A program made the position numbers and the translations under genes. Positions 19,041-29,668 of a stretch of 64,000 nt of DNA are shown here, one piece after another. The notes under the pieces are model-generated. The model was given only the letters and a program-made list of their open reading frames with translations. It did no database searches and was not told the origin of the DNA. Numbering within the stretch: the stretch's first letter is position 1; each line of letters opens with the position of its first letter. The stretch comes from Devosia sp. A16 (lineage in GTDB: Bacteria > Pseudomonadota > Alphaproteobacteria > Rhizobiales > Devosiaceae): positions 434,001 to 498,000 of the forward strand of contig NZ_CP012945.1 in assembly GCF_001402915.1 (NCBI RefSeq), in the 5' to 3' direction.

Positions 19041-20000
19041 CTAAAGCGCATCGAACGCCCCCATGCGCTTGGCCATCCACAGATAGAGCCCCATGATGAC
19101 GATCGGCACCACGGTGAAGGCCGCCGCCAGCGGGATGTTGCCCGCCGTGCCCTGGTGCGCATAGACCGCCTGGCCGATGAAGAAGGCCGAGGTGCCGATG
19201 ATCTGCGGGATGATGTAATCGCCCAGCGTCAGCGAGAAGGTGAAGATCGAGCCCGCGACGATCCCCGGCAGCGCCAGGGGGAAGATCACCTTCCAGAACG
19301 TCTGCAGCGGCGTCGCCCCGAGATCGGAAGACGCATCGAGCAGATTGGTCGGCACCCGCTCGATCGCTGCCTGGATCGGCAGGATCATGTAGGGCATCCA
19401 CACATAGACAAAAACGATGAAGGTGCCGGTATAGCTGATGGAGAGCGAGTTGCCGCCGATCACCGGCAGGCCAAGCCAGGCGTCGAGCAGCCAAGTGAGG
19501 TGCAGTTGCGCGAACACCCAGTTGAGGATGCCCTCCTTGGCGAGGATCAGCTTCCAGGCATAGACCTTGACCAGGTAGCTGGCCCATAGCGGCAGCATGA
19601 TGCCCAGATAGAACAGCGCCTTCCATTTCCCCCGCGCGTAGCGCGCCGCCATGTAGGCGATGGGAAAGGCGATCAGCGCCGAGGCCAGCGTGACCGCCGC
19701 CGCCATGGTCACCGTGCGGAGGATCACGTCGAGGTTCTGCGGCTTCAGCAGCTCCGCATAGGTCTTGAGCGTGAACTCGTGGTTGATCAGCCCGGAGAAC
19801 TCGTCGATCGAGAAAAAGCTCTGCAGCAGCAGCGCGAACAGCGAGCCTATATAGACGATGCCAAGCCACAGCAGCGCCGGCAGCAGCAACAGGAACACGA
19901 ACAGCTTCGGCTGCCGCCAGAAGCGGTCGCTGAGCGCGCCGAGCCAGCCGCGCCGGTTGGGCAGGATCGCGCCGGAACTGGTCGCGGCGATCGCGCTCAC
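19041..20000 (-). CDS. Polyamine-type ABC permease (PotB/YdcU-like)
   Basis: A 319-residue permease that begins with a GTG at 20000 overlapping the ATPase stop as GTGA. An N-terminal cytoplasmic tail of about 30 residues precedes six hydrophobic segments. The EAA loop reads LLDASSDLGATPLQTFWKVIFP. The coupled GTG start fits its operon position between ATPase and second permease. Confidence 0.9.
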   Translation of the reverse strand: MSAIAATSSGAILPNRRGWLGALSDRFWRQPKLFVFLLLLPALLWLGIVYIGSLFALLLQSFFSIDEFSGLINHEFTLKTYAELLKPQNLDVILRTVTMAAAVTLASALIAFPIAYMAARYARGKWKALFYLGIMLPLWASYLVKVYAWKLILAKEGILNWVFAQLHLTWLLDAWLGLPVIGGNSLSISYTGTFIVFVYVWMPYMILPIQAAIERVPTNLLDASSDLGATPLQTFWKVIFPLALPGIVAGSIFTFSLTLGDYIIPQIIGTSAFFIGQAVYAHQGTAGNIPLAAAFTVVPIVIMGLYLWMAKRMGAFDAL

Positions 20001-20998
20001 TCGGCCGCCTCCATCAGGTGCAGCGCCTCGCGCGCAAAGCCGATGGTGACGCGTTCTCCCTCGCCCGGCACGTCCGCGCCCGACGGCACCACCGCGTGGA
20101 GCAGCGTCTCGCCAAGCGAAATGCCGAGCCGGGTGCTGGCGCCGAGATAGGCGCGCGACACCACCGTGCCGGTGAGCGCCGAATGGCCGCCCTCGCCGCG
20201 CACCAGGTGGACCGCCTCGGGCCGCAGCGACGCCCAGCGCCGCTGGCCGGCGACCGTCTCGACGAACTCGGGCGCCAGCACATTGGATGAGCCGACGAAA
20301 TCGGCGACGAAGCGCGAGTTGGGCTGGCGGTAGATCGCCTCGGGCGTTCCCACCTGCACCAGCTTGCCGAAATTGAACACCGCTACCCGGTCGGCCATCG
20401 ACAGGGCCTCGCCCTGGTCGTGGGTGACGAAGATGAAGGTGATGCCGAGCGTCTTCTGCAGCGCCTTCAGCTCTTCCTGCATCTGCTCGCGCAGTTTGAG
20501 ATCGAGCGCTCCGAGCGGCTCGTCTAGCAGCAACACCCTCGGCCGGTTGACGATGGCGCGGGCCAGCGCCACCCGTTGTCGCTGCCCGCCCGAGAGCTGG
20601 CCGGGCCGGCGCTCGCCATAGCCGCCGAGCTTCACCAGCTCCAGCGCCGCTTCCGCCTCGCGAGCCCGCGTCGGCTTGTCGACCTTCTTCAGCATCAGCG
20701 AGAATTCGACGTTTTCGCGCACGTTCATGTGCGGGAACAGCGCGTAATCCTGGAACACCGTGTTGACGTTGCGCCGATAGGGCGGCACGCCCTCCACCGC
20801 CTCGCCGAAGATCCGGATCTGCCCCAGCGTCGGCTGCTCGAAGCCGGCGATCAGCCGCAGGCAGGTGGTCTTGCCCGAGCCCGAGGGGCCGAGCATGGCG
20901 AAGAACTCCCCCTCGCCGACCTCGAGGTCGACCTGGTCGAGAGCTTTCACCGCACCGAAATGGCGGGAAACGGTCTGGAGGGATACGGCCGAGGTCAT
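19997..20998 (-). CDS. Polyamine-type ABC transporter ATPase (PotA/YdcT-like)
   Basis: A 333-residue ATPase with Walker A GPSGSGKTT, signature LSGGQRQRVALARAI, Walker B LLLDEPLGALD and switch His in VTHDQGEAL. The C-terminal TOBE domain has SLRPEAVHLV. The frame is open for another 118 codons upstream, but that extension is low-complexity and reads through hairpin repeats, so the ATG at 20998 is preferred. It powers the importer whose binding protein is encoded 281 bp upstream. Confidence 0.9.
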   Translation of the reverse strand: MTSAVSLQTVSRHFGAVKALDQVDLEVGEGEFFAMLGPSGSGKTTCLRLIAGFEQPTLGQIRIFGEAVEGVPPYRRNVNTVFQDYALFPHMNVRENVEFSLMLKKVDKPTRAREAEAALELVKLGGYGERRPGQLSGGQRQRVALARAIVNRPRVLLLDEPLGALDLKLREQMQEELKALQKTLGITFIFVTHDQGEALSMADRVAVFNFGKLVQVGTPEAIYRQPNSRFVADFVGSSNVLAPEFVETVAGQRRWASLRPEAVHLVRGEGGHSALTGTVVSRAYLGASTRLGISLGETLLHAVVPSGADVPGEGERVTIGFAREALHLMEAAE

Positions 20999-21061
20999 GC
21001 GTCGATGGGCCTTTGCGTCAACCGGGGAATTGCTGTTCGCAGTCCGCGGGATCGTACCGGA

Positions 21062-21226
21062 GGATTTGCTGGCGCAAATCCCCGGGTTGTGGCCGGTCGA
21101 TTGCCGTTGGCAATCGCCGGGTCCGGACGATTTGCCGTTGGCAAATCGCCTGGGTGATGTCACCCCCGCGGCGGCGAAGTCCACTCGCTGTGGACGCGAG
21201 GTTGCGCTGGACCGCGCCGCCGCGGG
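21062..21226. repeat. Three consecutive short hairpins plus a GC palindrome
   Basis: Three look-alike hairpins follow each other: GGATTTGC/GCAAATCC (21062-21081), CGATTGCC/GGCAATCG (21098-21116) and CGATTTGCC/GGCAAATCG (21128-21148). A 12-bp inverted repeat CCCGCGGCGGCG / CGCCGCCGCGGG follows (21165-21176, 21215-21226). All lie between the binding-protein and ATPase genes, where they could lower downstream expression relative to the binding protein. Confidence 0.75.
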
Positions 21227-21279
21227 AGTGGCCGTCGTGGGTGAGGACGCGGCGCGAACGCCCCGTCCTCGGGCCGCTC

Positions 21280-22437
21280 TCAACGGCCGCCGATGACCCC
21301 GACGTAGTCGCTGACCCAGCGGTAATAGGGCACGCATTCGCCCTGCTCGCACTTGGCGGTGGGAGTCCGCCAGAAGCGGATCTTGTCGAACTCCTCGTAG
21401 CCGTTGGTGGCGCAGCCTTCGTCGGTCAGCAGTTCATTGCCCTTGCACGCTGCCGGCACCGACGGCACCGTGCCGAACCAGGCCGATACATCGCCCTGCA
21501 CCTTGGGCGAGAGCGAATGCTCCATCCACATATAGGCGCAGTTCGGGTGCGGGCTGTCCGCATGCAGCATCGTGGTGTCGGCCCAGCCGGTGATGCCTTC
21601 CTCGGGGAAGGTCGAGGCGACCTTGGCGCCCTCGGCCTTCAGCACGTTGACCATGAACGGCCAGGACGAGGAGGCGACGACGCCTTCGTTCTTGAAGTCG
21701 TCCATCTGGATGAACGCATCGTGCCAGTAGCGGCCGACCAGGGTGCGCTGCACGCGCAGCAGATCGAGCGCCGCCTTGTACTGGTCCTCGTTCAGCGCAT
21801 AGGGATCGGTGATGCCCAGTTCCGGCTTGTGCTTCATCAGATAGAGCGCCGCGTCGGCCACGTAGATCGGGCCGTCATAGGCCTGCACGCGCCCCTTGTT
21901 GGACTTGCCGTCGGGCAGCGTCTGCTCCTCGAACACCACGTTCCAGCTGGTCGGCGGCTTATCGCCGAACACCTCGGTATTGTACATCAGCACATTGGCG
22001 CCCCAGACATAGGGCGTGCCGTAGTGGGTGCCGTCGACCGTGTGCCAGGCGGCGTTCTGCAGCCGCTCGTCGATCGTCGACCACGACGGGATCAGCGCCG
22101 TATTGATCGGCTGCACCCGCTTGCCGGCGATCAGCCGCAGCGAGGCGTCGCCCGAGGCGGTGACGAGGTCGAAGCCGCCCTCGTTCATCAGCGCCACCAT
22201 TTCGTCGGAGGTATTGGCGGTCTTCACCGTCACCTTGCAGCCGGTATCGGCTTCGAACTTGGTGACCCAGTCATAGTTCGGGTCGGTCTCACCGCGCTCG
22301 ATGTAACCGGCCCAGGCGACGATCGAGACTTCGCCCTCGCCCGCGCCGAGCGACTGCAGCATCTGCTGCGCAGCCACCTGACCGGTGAAGGTCGCAACCA
22401 TAGTCAAGGCCGTACACGTCTTGAGGATGGATTTCAT
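21280..22437 (-). CDS. Putrescine/spermidine-type periplasmic binding protein (YdcS/PotF-like)
   Basis: A 385-residue binding protein with a signal peptide to about residue 23 (VAAQQ). The body has VSIVAWAGYIERGETDPNYDWVTKFEADTGCKV, the strand-helix start shared with YdcS-type proteins, and a YGTPYVWGANVLMYN hinge. The ATG at 22437 follows AGGGAGAAA. It is first in a minus-strand set of binding protein, ATPase, permease, permease and aminobutyraldehyde dehydrogenase. That order supports putrescine uptake and breakdown, although ligand specificity is inferred. Confidence 0.88.
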   Translation of the reverse strand: MKSILKTCTALTMVATFTGQVAAQQMLQSLGAGEGEVSIVAWAGYIERGETDPNYDWVTKFEADTGCKVTVKTANTSDEMVALMNEGGFDLVTASGDASLRLIAGKRVQPINTALIPSWSTIDERLQNAAWHTVDGTHYGTPYVWGANVLMYNTEVFGDKPPTSWNVVFEEQTLPDGKSNKGRVQAYDGPIYVADAALYLMKHKPELGITDPYALNEDQYKAALDLLRVQRTLVGRYWHDAFIQMDDFKNEGVVASSSWPFMVNVLKAEGAKVASTFPEEGITGWADTTMLHADSPHPNCAYMWMEHSLSPKVQGDVSAWFGTVPSVPAACKGNELLTDEGCATNGYEEFDKIRFWRTPTAKCEQGECVPYYRWVSDYVGVIGGR

Positions 22438-22801
22438 CGATTTCTCCCTGCTCGGGCGGCGCTCCCAAATGCGCCTCACGCCCTTGCCTCGGAGCTTATC
22501 GAGCGGTTTGCTATGCGCAAATGCATTCGTCCGAGGGAAGCTTTCGGATTTTCCGATAGCTGGAGTTGTCCTAGGGGGTCCGCCACTGTTCCCCTCGCCC
22601 TCGGGAGCGCTCTCGCGCCCCTAGGAGGGTAGTGCAGCTAGGACCGTAGGTCCGTAGCGGAACTGGTGAGGGGTTCAGCTTCTCAACGAGCGCTCGCTGC
22701 ACCGCCTCACCCCTCAACCGGCGCTACGCGCCACCTTCTCCCCTGAGGGGAGAAGGGATAGGGCTGCCAGCGCCGAGGCAAAGCTGCGCAGGCTACCACT
22801 C
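22438..22801. other. Intergenic region between the polyamine importer and LysR gene
   Basis: 364 bp. The first 150 bp should hold the promoter of the ydcS-like gene; no clear box is visible. The rest is a family B palindrome (22590-22759). Confidence 0.6.
22590..22759. repeat. Palindromic element family B, copy 3
   Basis: CCCCTCGCCCTCGGGAG... on the left; CACCTTCTCCCCTGAGGGGAGAAGG on the right, with the shared internal GTGAGGGGTTCAGCTTCTCA and CGCCTCACCCCTC arms. It closely resembles the copy at 47168-47310. Confidence 0.8.
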
Positions 22802-23725
22802 TCACCGCTCCTGCGCCGCCCTGCCCCTTGGTGCGTGTTGCTGTTGCGCCAGGCCGATGAAGTCCCGTGCTGCCTGGGTCAGCCGGCTGCCGCGGCGCCA
22901 GACCATCCCGACCTGCACTACCGGCAGCGCGCCGGAAATGTCGCGGCTCTCGATCCGGTCGCCTTCCAGCGACCACGGCCGGTAGACCAGGTCGGGCAGC
23001 AGCGCGATGCCCGCCCCGGTGGCGACGAGGCTGCGCACTGCTTCGACCGAGCGGGTGCGGAACGCCACATTGGGCCGGGCGCTGAACGCGGCGAGGAGCT
23101 TGCCGGTGTTCTCCTCGGTCTCGTCCACCGTCAGCATGATCAGCGGTTCCGGCACGATATCGGAGACCGAGATGATGTCGGCGCCGGCCAGCCGGTGCCC
23201 GAGCGGCAGCCACAGCCGATAGGGCGAGGTCTCGAAGATCTCGGCCTGCAGCGCCACGCGGTCCCTCAAATTGGAGATCACCATCACCGCCACGTCGAGC
23301 TCGCCACCGATCAACAGGTGCTCGAGGTAATCGCCATTGTCCTCGATCGCCGTGACATTGACGCCCGGATAGGCCCGCCGGTAGCGCGCCAACAGGTCCG
23401 ACAGCACATAGCCGGCGACCAGCGAGGTCACGCCCAGTTGCAGGTTACCTCCGACAGGCGCTTCCGCCTCGCCGAAACTGCGGCGCGCATCCGACACGCT
23501 GGCAAGGATGCGGGCGGCGTGGCGATAGAACTGATGGCCCTTGTGGGTGATGGTGAGCCCACGCCGATGCCGCTCGAACAGCGTCACCCCGAGGTCGGAT
23601 TCCAGCTCCTTGATCGCATCGGTCACCGCCGACTGGCTGATCGACAGCGACTGCGCCGCCCCCGAAACGGTTCCCTCCTCGGCAACCGAGATGAAATATT
23701 GCAGCTGCCTGAGGGTAAAAGCCAT
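22802..23725 (-). CDS. LysR-family transcriptional regulator
   Basis: A 307-residue LysR regulator. The N-terminal helix-turn-helix (LRQLQYFISVAEEGTVSGAAQSLSISQSAVTDAIKELE) spans residues 5-43 and the linker helix follows. The two-lobed effector domain runs from LQLGVTSLVAGYVL to the end, and DLDVAVMVI-type and TGAGIALLPD motifs are visible. It lies downstream of the polyamine importer on the same strand, separated by a repeat. Whether it regulates that importer is not shown by the sequence. Confidence 0.9.
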   Translation of the reverse strand: MAFTLRQLQYFISVAEEGTVSGAAQSLSISQSAVTDAIKELESDLGVTLFERHRRGLTITHKGHQFYRHAARILASVSDARRSFGEAEAPVGGNLQLGVTSLVAGYVLSDLLARYRRAYPGVNVTAIEDNGDYLEHLLIGGELDVAVMVISNLRDRVALQAEIFETSPYRLWLPLGHRLAGADIISVSDIVPEPLIMLTVDETEENTGKLLAAFSARPNVAFRTRSVEAVRSLVATGAGIALLPDLVYRPWSLEGDRIESRDISGALPVVQVGMVWRRGSRLTQAARDFIGLAQQQHAPRGRAAQER

Positions 23726-23798
23726 GAGGCACTAAAGCATTGGCAGCGAGGCCGCTCAATCGCTATGGGTGGGCAAACTCGAGCTTCGGAGGCAAATC

Positions 23799-24068
23799 AT
23801 GGGCAGCCGCGCCAACACCCTCGCCGCCATCGAGCGCCGCGTCCGCCGCATCGGCCGGCCGTTCGGCGTCAGCCTGCTGATCGCCGAAAAGCGCAACCCC
23901 AAGATCGAGGCGCATGGCGGCTACATGCTGCGCGACGACGAGACTTTCGAGATCGTCTTCGGCAATGCCGGCTACGATTTCTCCGCCAGCCTCGAGGAGG
24001 TCGAGGCGTTCCTGATGGAATCGCGCACCGCCATGCGCGAGGAGATCAAGGGCAAGAAGAAGCGCTGA
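23799..24068 (+). CDS. Small conserved-looking protein of unknown function
   Basis: An 89-residue protein starting at the ATG at 23799, which has CGGAGG six bases upstream; a GTG ten codons earlier lacks such a site. It is basic at both ends (ERRVRRIGR; KGKKKR) with an acidic middle (RDDETFEIVFGNAG) and an amphipathic C-terminal helix (SLEEVEAFLMESR). No transmembrane segment is present. It is divergent from the LysR gene. I do not recognise a family. Confidence 0.7.
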   Translation: MGSRANTLAAIERRVRRIGRPFGVSLLIAEKRNPKIEAHGGYMLRDDETFEIVFGNAGYDFSASLEEVEAFLMESRTAMREEIKGKKKR

Positions 24069-24081
24069 CTGTCGACCCTCA

Positions 24082-24212
24082 CAGTCGCTCGTCGCTTTGC
24101 TCCAAGCGCGCTACGCTTCGCTGCGCGTACCCCTCATCCGCCCTTCGGGCACCCTCAAGGGGAGAAGGCGATTGAACCGAGAGCTCTCAGTCGGGTGCCT
24201 TCTCCCCTTGAG
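24082..24212. repeat. Family B palindrome copy 4, left half (interrupted by IS110 element)
   Basis: The left arm CAGTCGCTCGTCGC...GCTCCAAGCGCGC...CCCCTCATCCG reappears inverted at 25383-25442, on the other side of the insertion sequence. The hairpin CTTCTCCCCTTGAG at 24199-24212 is cut by the insertion; its partner GGAGAAGG is at 25362-25369. Confidence 0.8.
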
Positions 24213-24227
24213 CAACCGTGTTTGAAG

Positions 24228-25166
24228 TCAAGCTGGGCTTGGGATCCAAGGTGCGTCGTTTGCGAGGATGGCGTTTGCGGTCGTGAGCAGCTTTCGCATG
24301 GCGGCGACGATGGCCAGCTTTGCCGGTTTGCCTTGGCTGCGGAGCCTTTGATAGAAGGTTTTGATGGGTGGGTTGGCGCGGATGGCTGAGATTGTGGCCA
24401 TGTAGAGGGCGCAGCGCACCGACAATCGACCGCCCGCGATATGAGCTTGGCCTCGCATCTGGCCGCTGTCGTGCACGAAGGGCGCCACCCCCGCCAGAGC
24501 TGCTGCCTGCTTGTTACCGATGCTGCCCAACTCGGGCATCTCGGCGATGAGTACGGCTGCCGTGACCCGGCCGATGCCGGGAATGGAGGCCAGCAGTTCG
24601 GCCCGGCGGTGCAGGCCGGCATGCTGTGCGATGTGCTCGGTGATCTGCTTATCGATGGCGGCGATCTGAGTACTCAGGAAGTCGATATGGGCCTTGATGC
24701 TGGCCTTGATCGTCTGGCCCTCGGGGTGCTCGCTGCGCTGCTTCTCCATGGCCAGCATGTCCACCATCTGCCGACGCCGACGTACCAGGTCGGTCAGCTC
24801 CAGGGCATAGGGATCGTGCGGATCGGGCTGTGGCTGCATGAGGCGAGCGAAGCGCAGGATGGCCTGCGCGTCAATCGCATCGGTCTTGGCCATCTGCCCG
24901 TCGGCACGGGCCAGATCCCTCACCCGGCGGGGGTTGACCTTGCTCAGGGCAATGCCGTGTTCAGCCAGTTCGCGAGCCATCAGTCGGGTATAGCTGCCAG
25001 TGGCTTCACACACCACGTGCGGCCGCCTCAGCGTCCCGAGCCGCACGATCAGGCGGCGCACCCCTGCCTGAGTATTGGAAACACGAAGCACCGCGGTCTC
25101 GGTTATGGCCAGGTCCAGGTGCTGCTTGGATACGTCGACGCTGACGTAGTCGGGGGAAGCGATCAT
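24228..25166 (-). CDS. IS110-family transposase (RNA-guided DEDD recombinase)
   Basis: A 312-residue recombinase from the ATG at 25166. The N-terminal RuvC-like DEDD domain shows Asp11 (VSVDVSK), Glu54 (CEATGSYT), Asp96 and Asp99 (KTDAIDA). The C-terminal Tnp domain includes the helix-hairpin-helix SIPGIGRVTAAVL and Ser234 in HDSGQMRG, the candidate catalytic serine. The spacing from Glu to the two Asp and on to Ser closely follows IS621 (E60, D102, D105, S241). A TTG nine codons upstream would overlap the donor guide and is less likely. The coding sequence is uninterrupted. Confidence 0.93.
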   Translation of the reverse strand: MIASPDYVSVDVSKQHLDLAITETAVLRVSNTQAGVRRLIVRLGTLRRPHVVCEATGSYTRLMARELAEHGIALSKVNPRRVRDLARADGQMAKTDAIDAQAILRFARLMQPQPDPHDPYALELTDLVRRRRQMVDMLAMEKQRSEHPEGQTIKASIKAHIDFLSTQIAAIDKQITEHIAQHAGLHRRAELLASIPGIGRVTAAVLIAEMPELGSIGNKQAAALAGVAPFVHDSGQMRGQAHIAGGRLSVRCALYMATISAIRANPPIKTFYQRLRSQGKPAKLAIVAAMRKLLTTANAILANDAPWIPSPA

Positions 25167-25176
25167 GATGCTCTGC

Positions 25177-25343
25177 CTTGTATGCGGGCCCAAAGCCCAA
25201 CCAACCGTTCGAGATCGTCACGAAGGGCCGGAGGCGTACGCTCAAGGACGAGCTCGAACGCTCAGGGGAGACACACGCCCCCCGACCACAGGCCCCGGAA
25301 AAACACCAGAACCTGCAGGGTCAGATCTGATCACTATCGACCC
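25177..25343 (-). ncRNA. Predicted IS110 bridge RNA
   Basis: The transcript would run from the left end toward the transposase start. It opens with a hairpin GGGTC/GACCC (25339-25343 with 25318-25322). A stem GGGGGCGT/ACGCCTCC (25275-25282 with 25230-25237) encloses an internal loop with TCTCCCCT (25264-25271) and CCTTGAG (25241-25247), matching the REP target. A second loop has ACGGTTG (25202-25208), identical to the element's right-end terminus, and CATACAAG (25177-25184), the reverse complement of core plus left-end terminus. The order target guides then donor guides matches IS621. RNA ends are approximate. Confidence 0.8.
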
Positions 25344-25361
25344 ACAAACGGAACATACAAG

Positions 25362-25442
25362 GGAGAAGGTGGCGCGCAGCGCCGGATGAGGGGTATCGCA
25401 TCGTCTTCGATGCGCGCTTGGAGCGTTTGCGACGAGCGACTG
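25362..25442. repeat. Family B palindrome copy 4, right half
   Basis: GGAGAAGGTGGCGCGCAGCG continues the hairpin cut by the IS110 element, and CGGATGAGGGG...GCGCTTGGAGCG...GCGACGAGCGACTG is the inverted partner of the left arm at 24082-24140. Confidence 0.8.
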
Positions 25443-25443
25443 C

Positions 25444-25956
25444 CTACCGCAGCACCCCCCGCACCCACTCGCGCACGCCACGCACCCAGCCCACCGCCGT
25501 CTGCCACGCCGCCGTCGACTTCGCCCACGCGATCGCCCGATCGCGCAGGCCGAACATCCAACCGAGCAACCGCGCCAGCCACCCGATCTGCATGAGCGGC
25601 ACATACACGGCGTGAAAAATCCGCTCGACCACCAGCAGCGACAGCGCATGGGCGAGCAACAGTCCGATGGTGCCGGTGATGACGTGGCCAGTGCCGGCCC
25701 ACCAGATGGCGACCACCTTCATCGGTTCGATCACCACGAATGGCACGCCCAGCGCCACCAGCGCCGCATAAGGCGGCAGCCGGCCGAGCCACTCACCCAG
25801 GCGCTGGAACAGCCGGAGCGCGCTGAGCCAGGCGATCAGCGGCCGGAACAGCGGGAACAGCAACTCATCGAGCAGCGTGTAGATTACCACCGCGACAGTC
25901 ACTACCGCCCGCCCGACGGCGCGGATCGCCCGCGTAATCGCCCCCTGGTCCGCCAT
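25444..25956 (-). CDS. Small integral membrane protein of unknown function
   Basis: A 170-residue protein with three or four hydrophobic segments: VTVAVVIYTLLDELLFPLF, ALVALGVPFVVIEPMKVVAIWW and GTIGLLLAHALSLLVVERIF. The C-terminus is basic and Trp-rich (WVRGVREWVRGVLR). It lies beside the IS110-interrupted palindrome but outside it, and is divergent from the transglutaminase cluster. No family recognised. Confidence 0.72.
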   Translation of the reverse strand: MADQGAITRAIRAVGRAVVTVAVVIYTLLDELLFPLFRPLIAWLSALRLFQRLGEWLGRLPPYAALVALGVPFVVIEPMKVVAIWWAGTGHVITGTIGLLLAHALSLLVVERIFHAVYVPLMQIGWLARLLGWMFGLRDRAIAWAKSTAAWQTAVGWVRGVREWVRGVLR

Positions 25957-26053
25957 GTTTTCCTCTGCCGCTTACGAAGGCTAGCCGCGCCGAGCTTCTA
26001 TGCTATCGTCTGATCGGGAAGTTTCTGTGCCTCAGTAGCGAGCATCCGACCGC

Positions 26054-29395
<3,342 letters not shown>

Positions 29396-29429
29396 GGACT
29401 GACTGGAGGGTATCGAGCGTCCCACAGCG

Positions 29430-29570
29430 CCCCCTCGCCCCTCTGGGGAGAGGGACGGGGTGAGGGGCGCCAAGCGCGCAAGTCGGGGCAACTTACGATT
29501 GAGAGAACGGCCACCGCTGGTGTGCTTGGCGCCCCTCACCCTAACCCTCTCCCCAGAGGGGCGAGGGGAC
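29430..29570. repeat. Palindromic element family B, copy 5
   Basis: CCCCTCGCCCCTCTGGGGAG...GTGAGGGGCGCCAAGCG is mirrored by CTTGGCGCCCCTCACC...CTCCCCAGAGGGGCGAGGGG; the arms are nearly perfect over about 45 bp each. It fills the gap inside the ATP-grasp cluster. Confidence 0.85.
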
Positions 29571-29668
29571 GCATGTTGCACCGCCCGTGCTCTCCCTCCC
29601 CCAATCTTTGACCATCCAGTTCAATTCCCCCTTGCCATTCCCCCGGCATCCGCTAGCGCTATTTCCCC

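Larger units (their letters stand above)
24211..25361 (-). mobile_element. IS110-family insertion sequence, apparently intact
   Basis: The element is about 1.15 kb, bounded by an AG dinucleotide at 24211-24212 and 25360-25361 (CT on the transposase strand). Deleting one core and the interior rebuilds an uninterrupted REP hairpin. It has no terminal inverted repeats and no long target duplication, as expected for IS110. The transposase stop lies only 15 bp from the right end, and the left end has a 193-bp non-coding region upstream of the start codon. This is the layout of the IS110 group, where the non-coding left end encodes the bridge RNA. Confidence 0.88.

Noticed and set aside
20999-21352. 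118-codon N-terminal extension of the polyamine ATPase
   Set aside because: It reads through three hairpins and part of the gap after the binding-protein gene; PotA-type proteins begin where the ATG at 20998 places the start.
24211-25361. Terminal inverted repeats or long target duplication for the IS
   Set aside because: None found beyond the dinucleotide core, as expected for IS110-family elements.
25444-25956. Membrane protein gene as IS110 passenger
   Set aside because: It lies outside the CT-bounded element and outside the restored REP palindrome.
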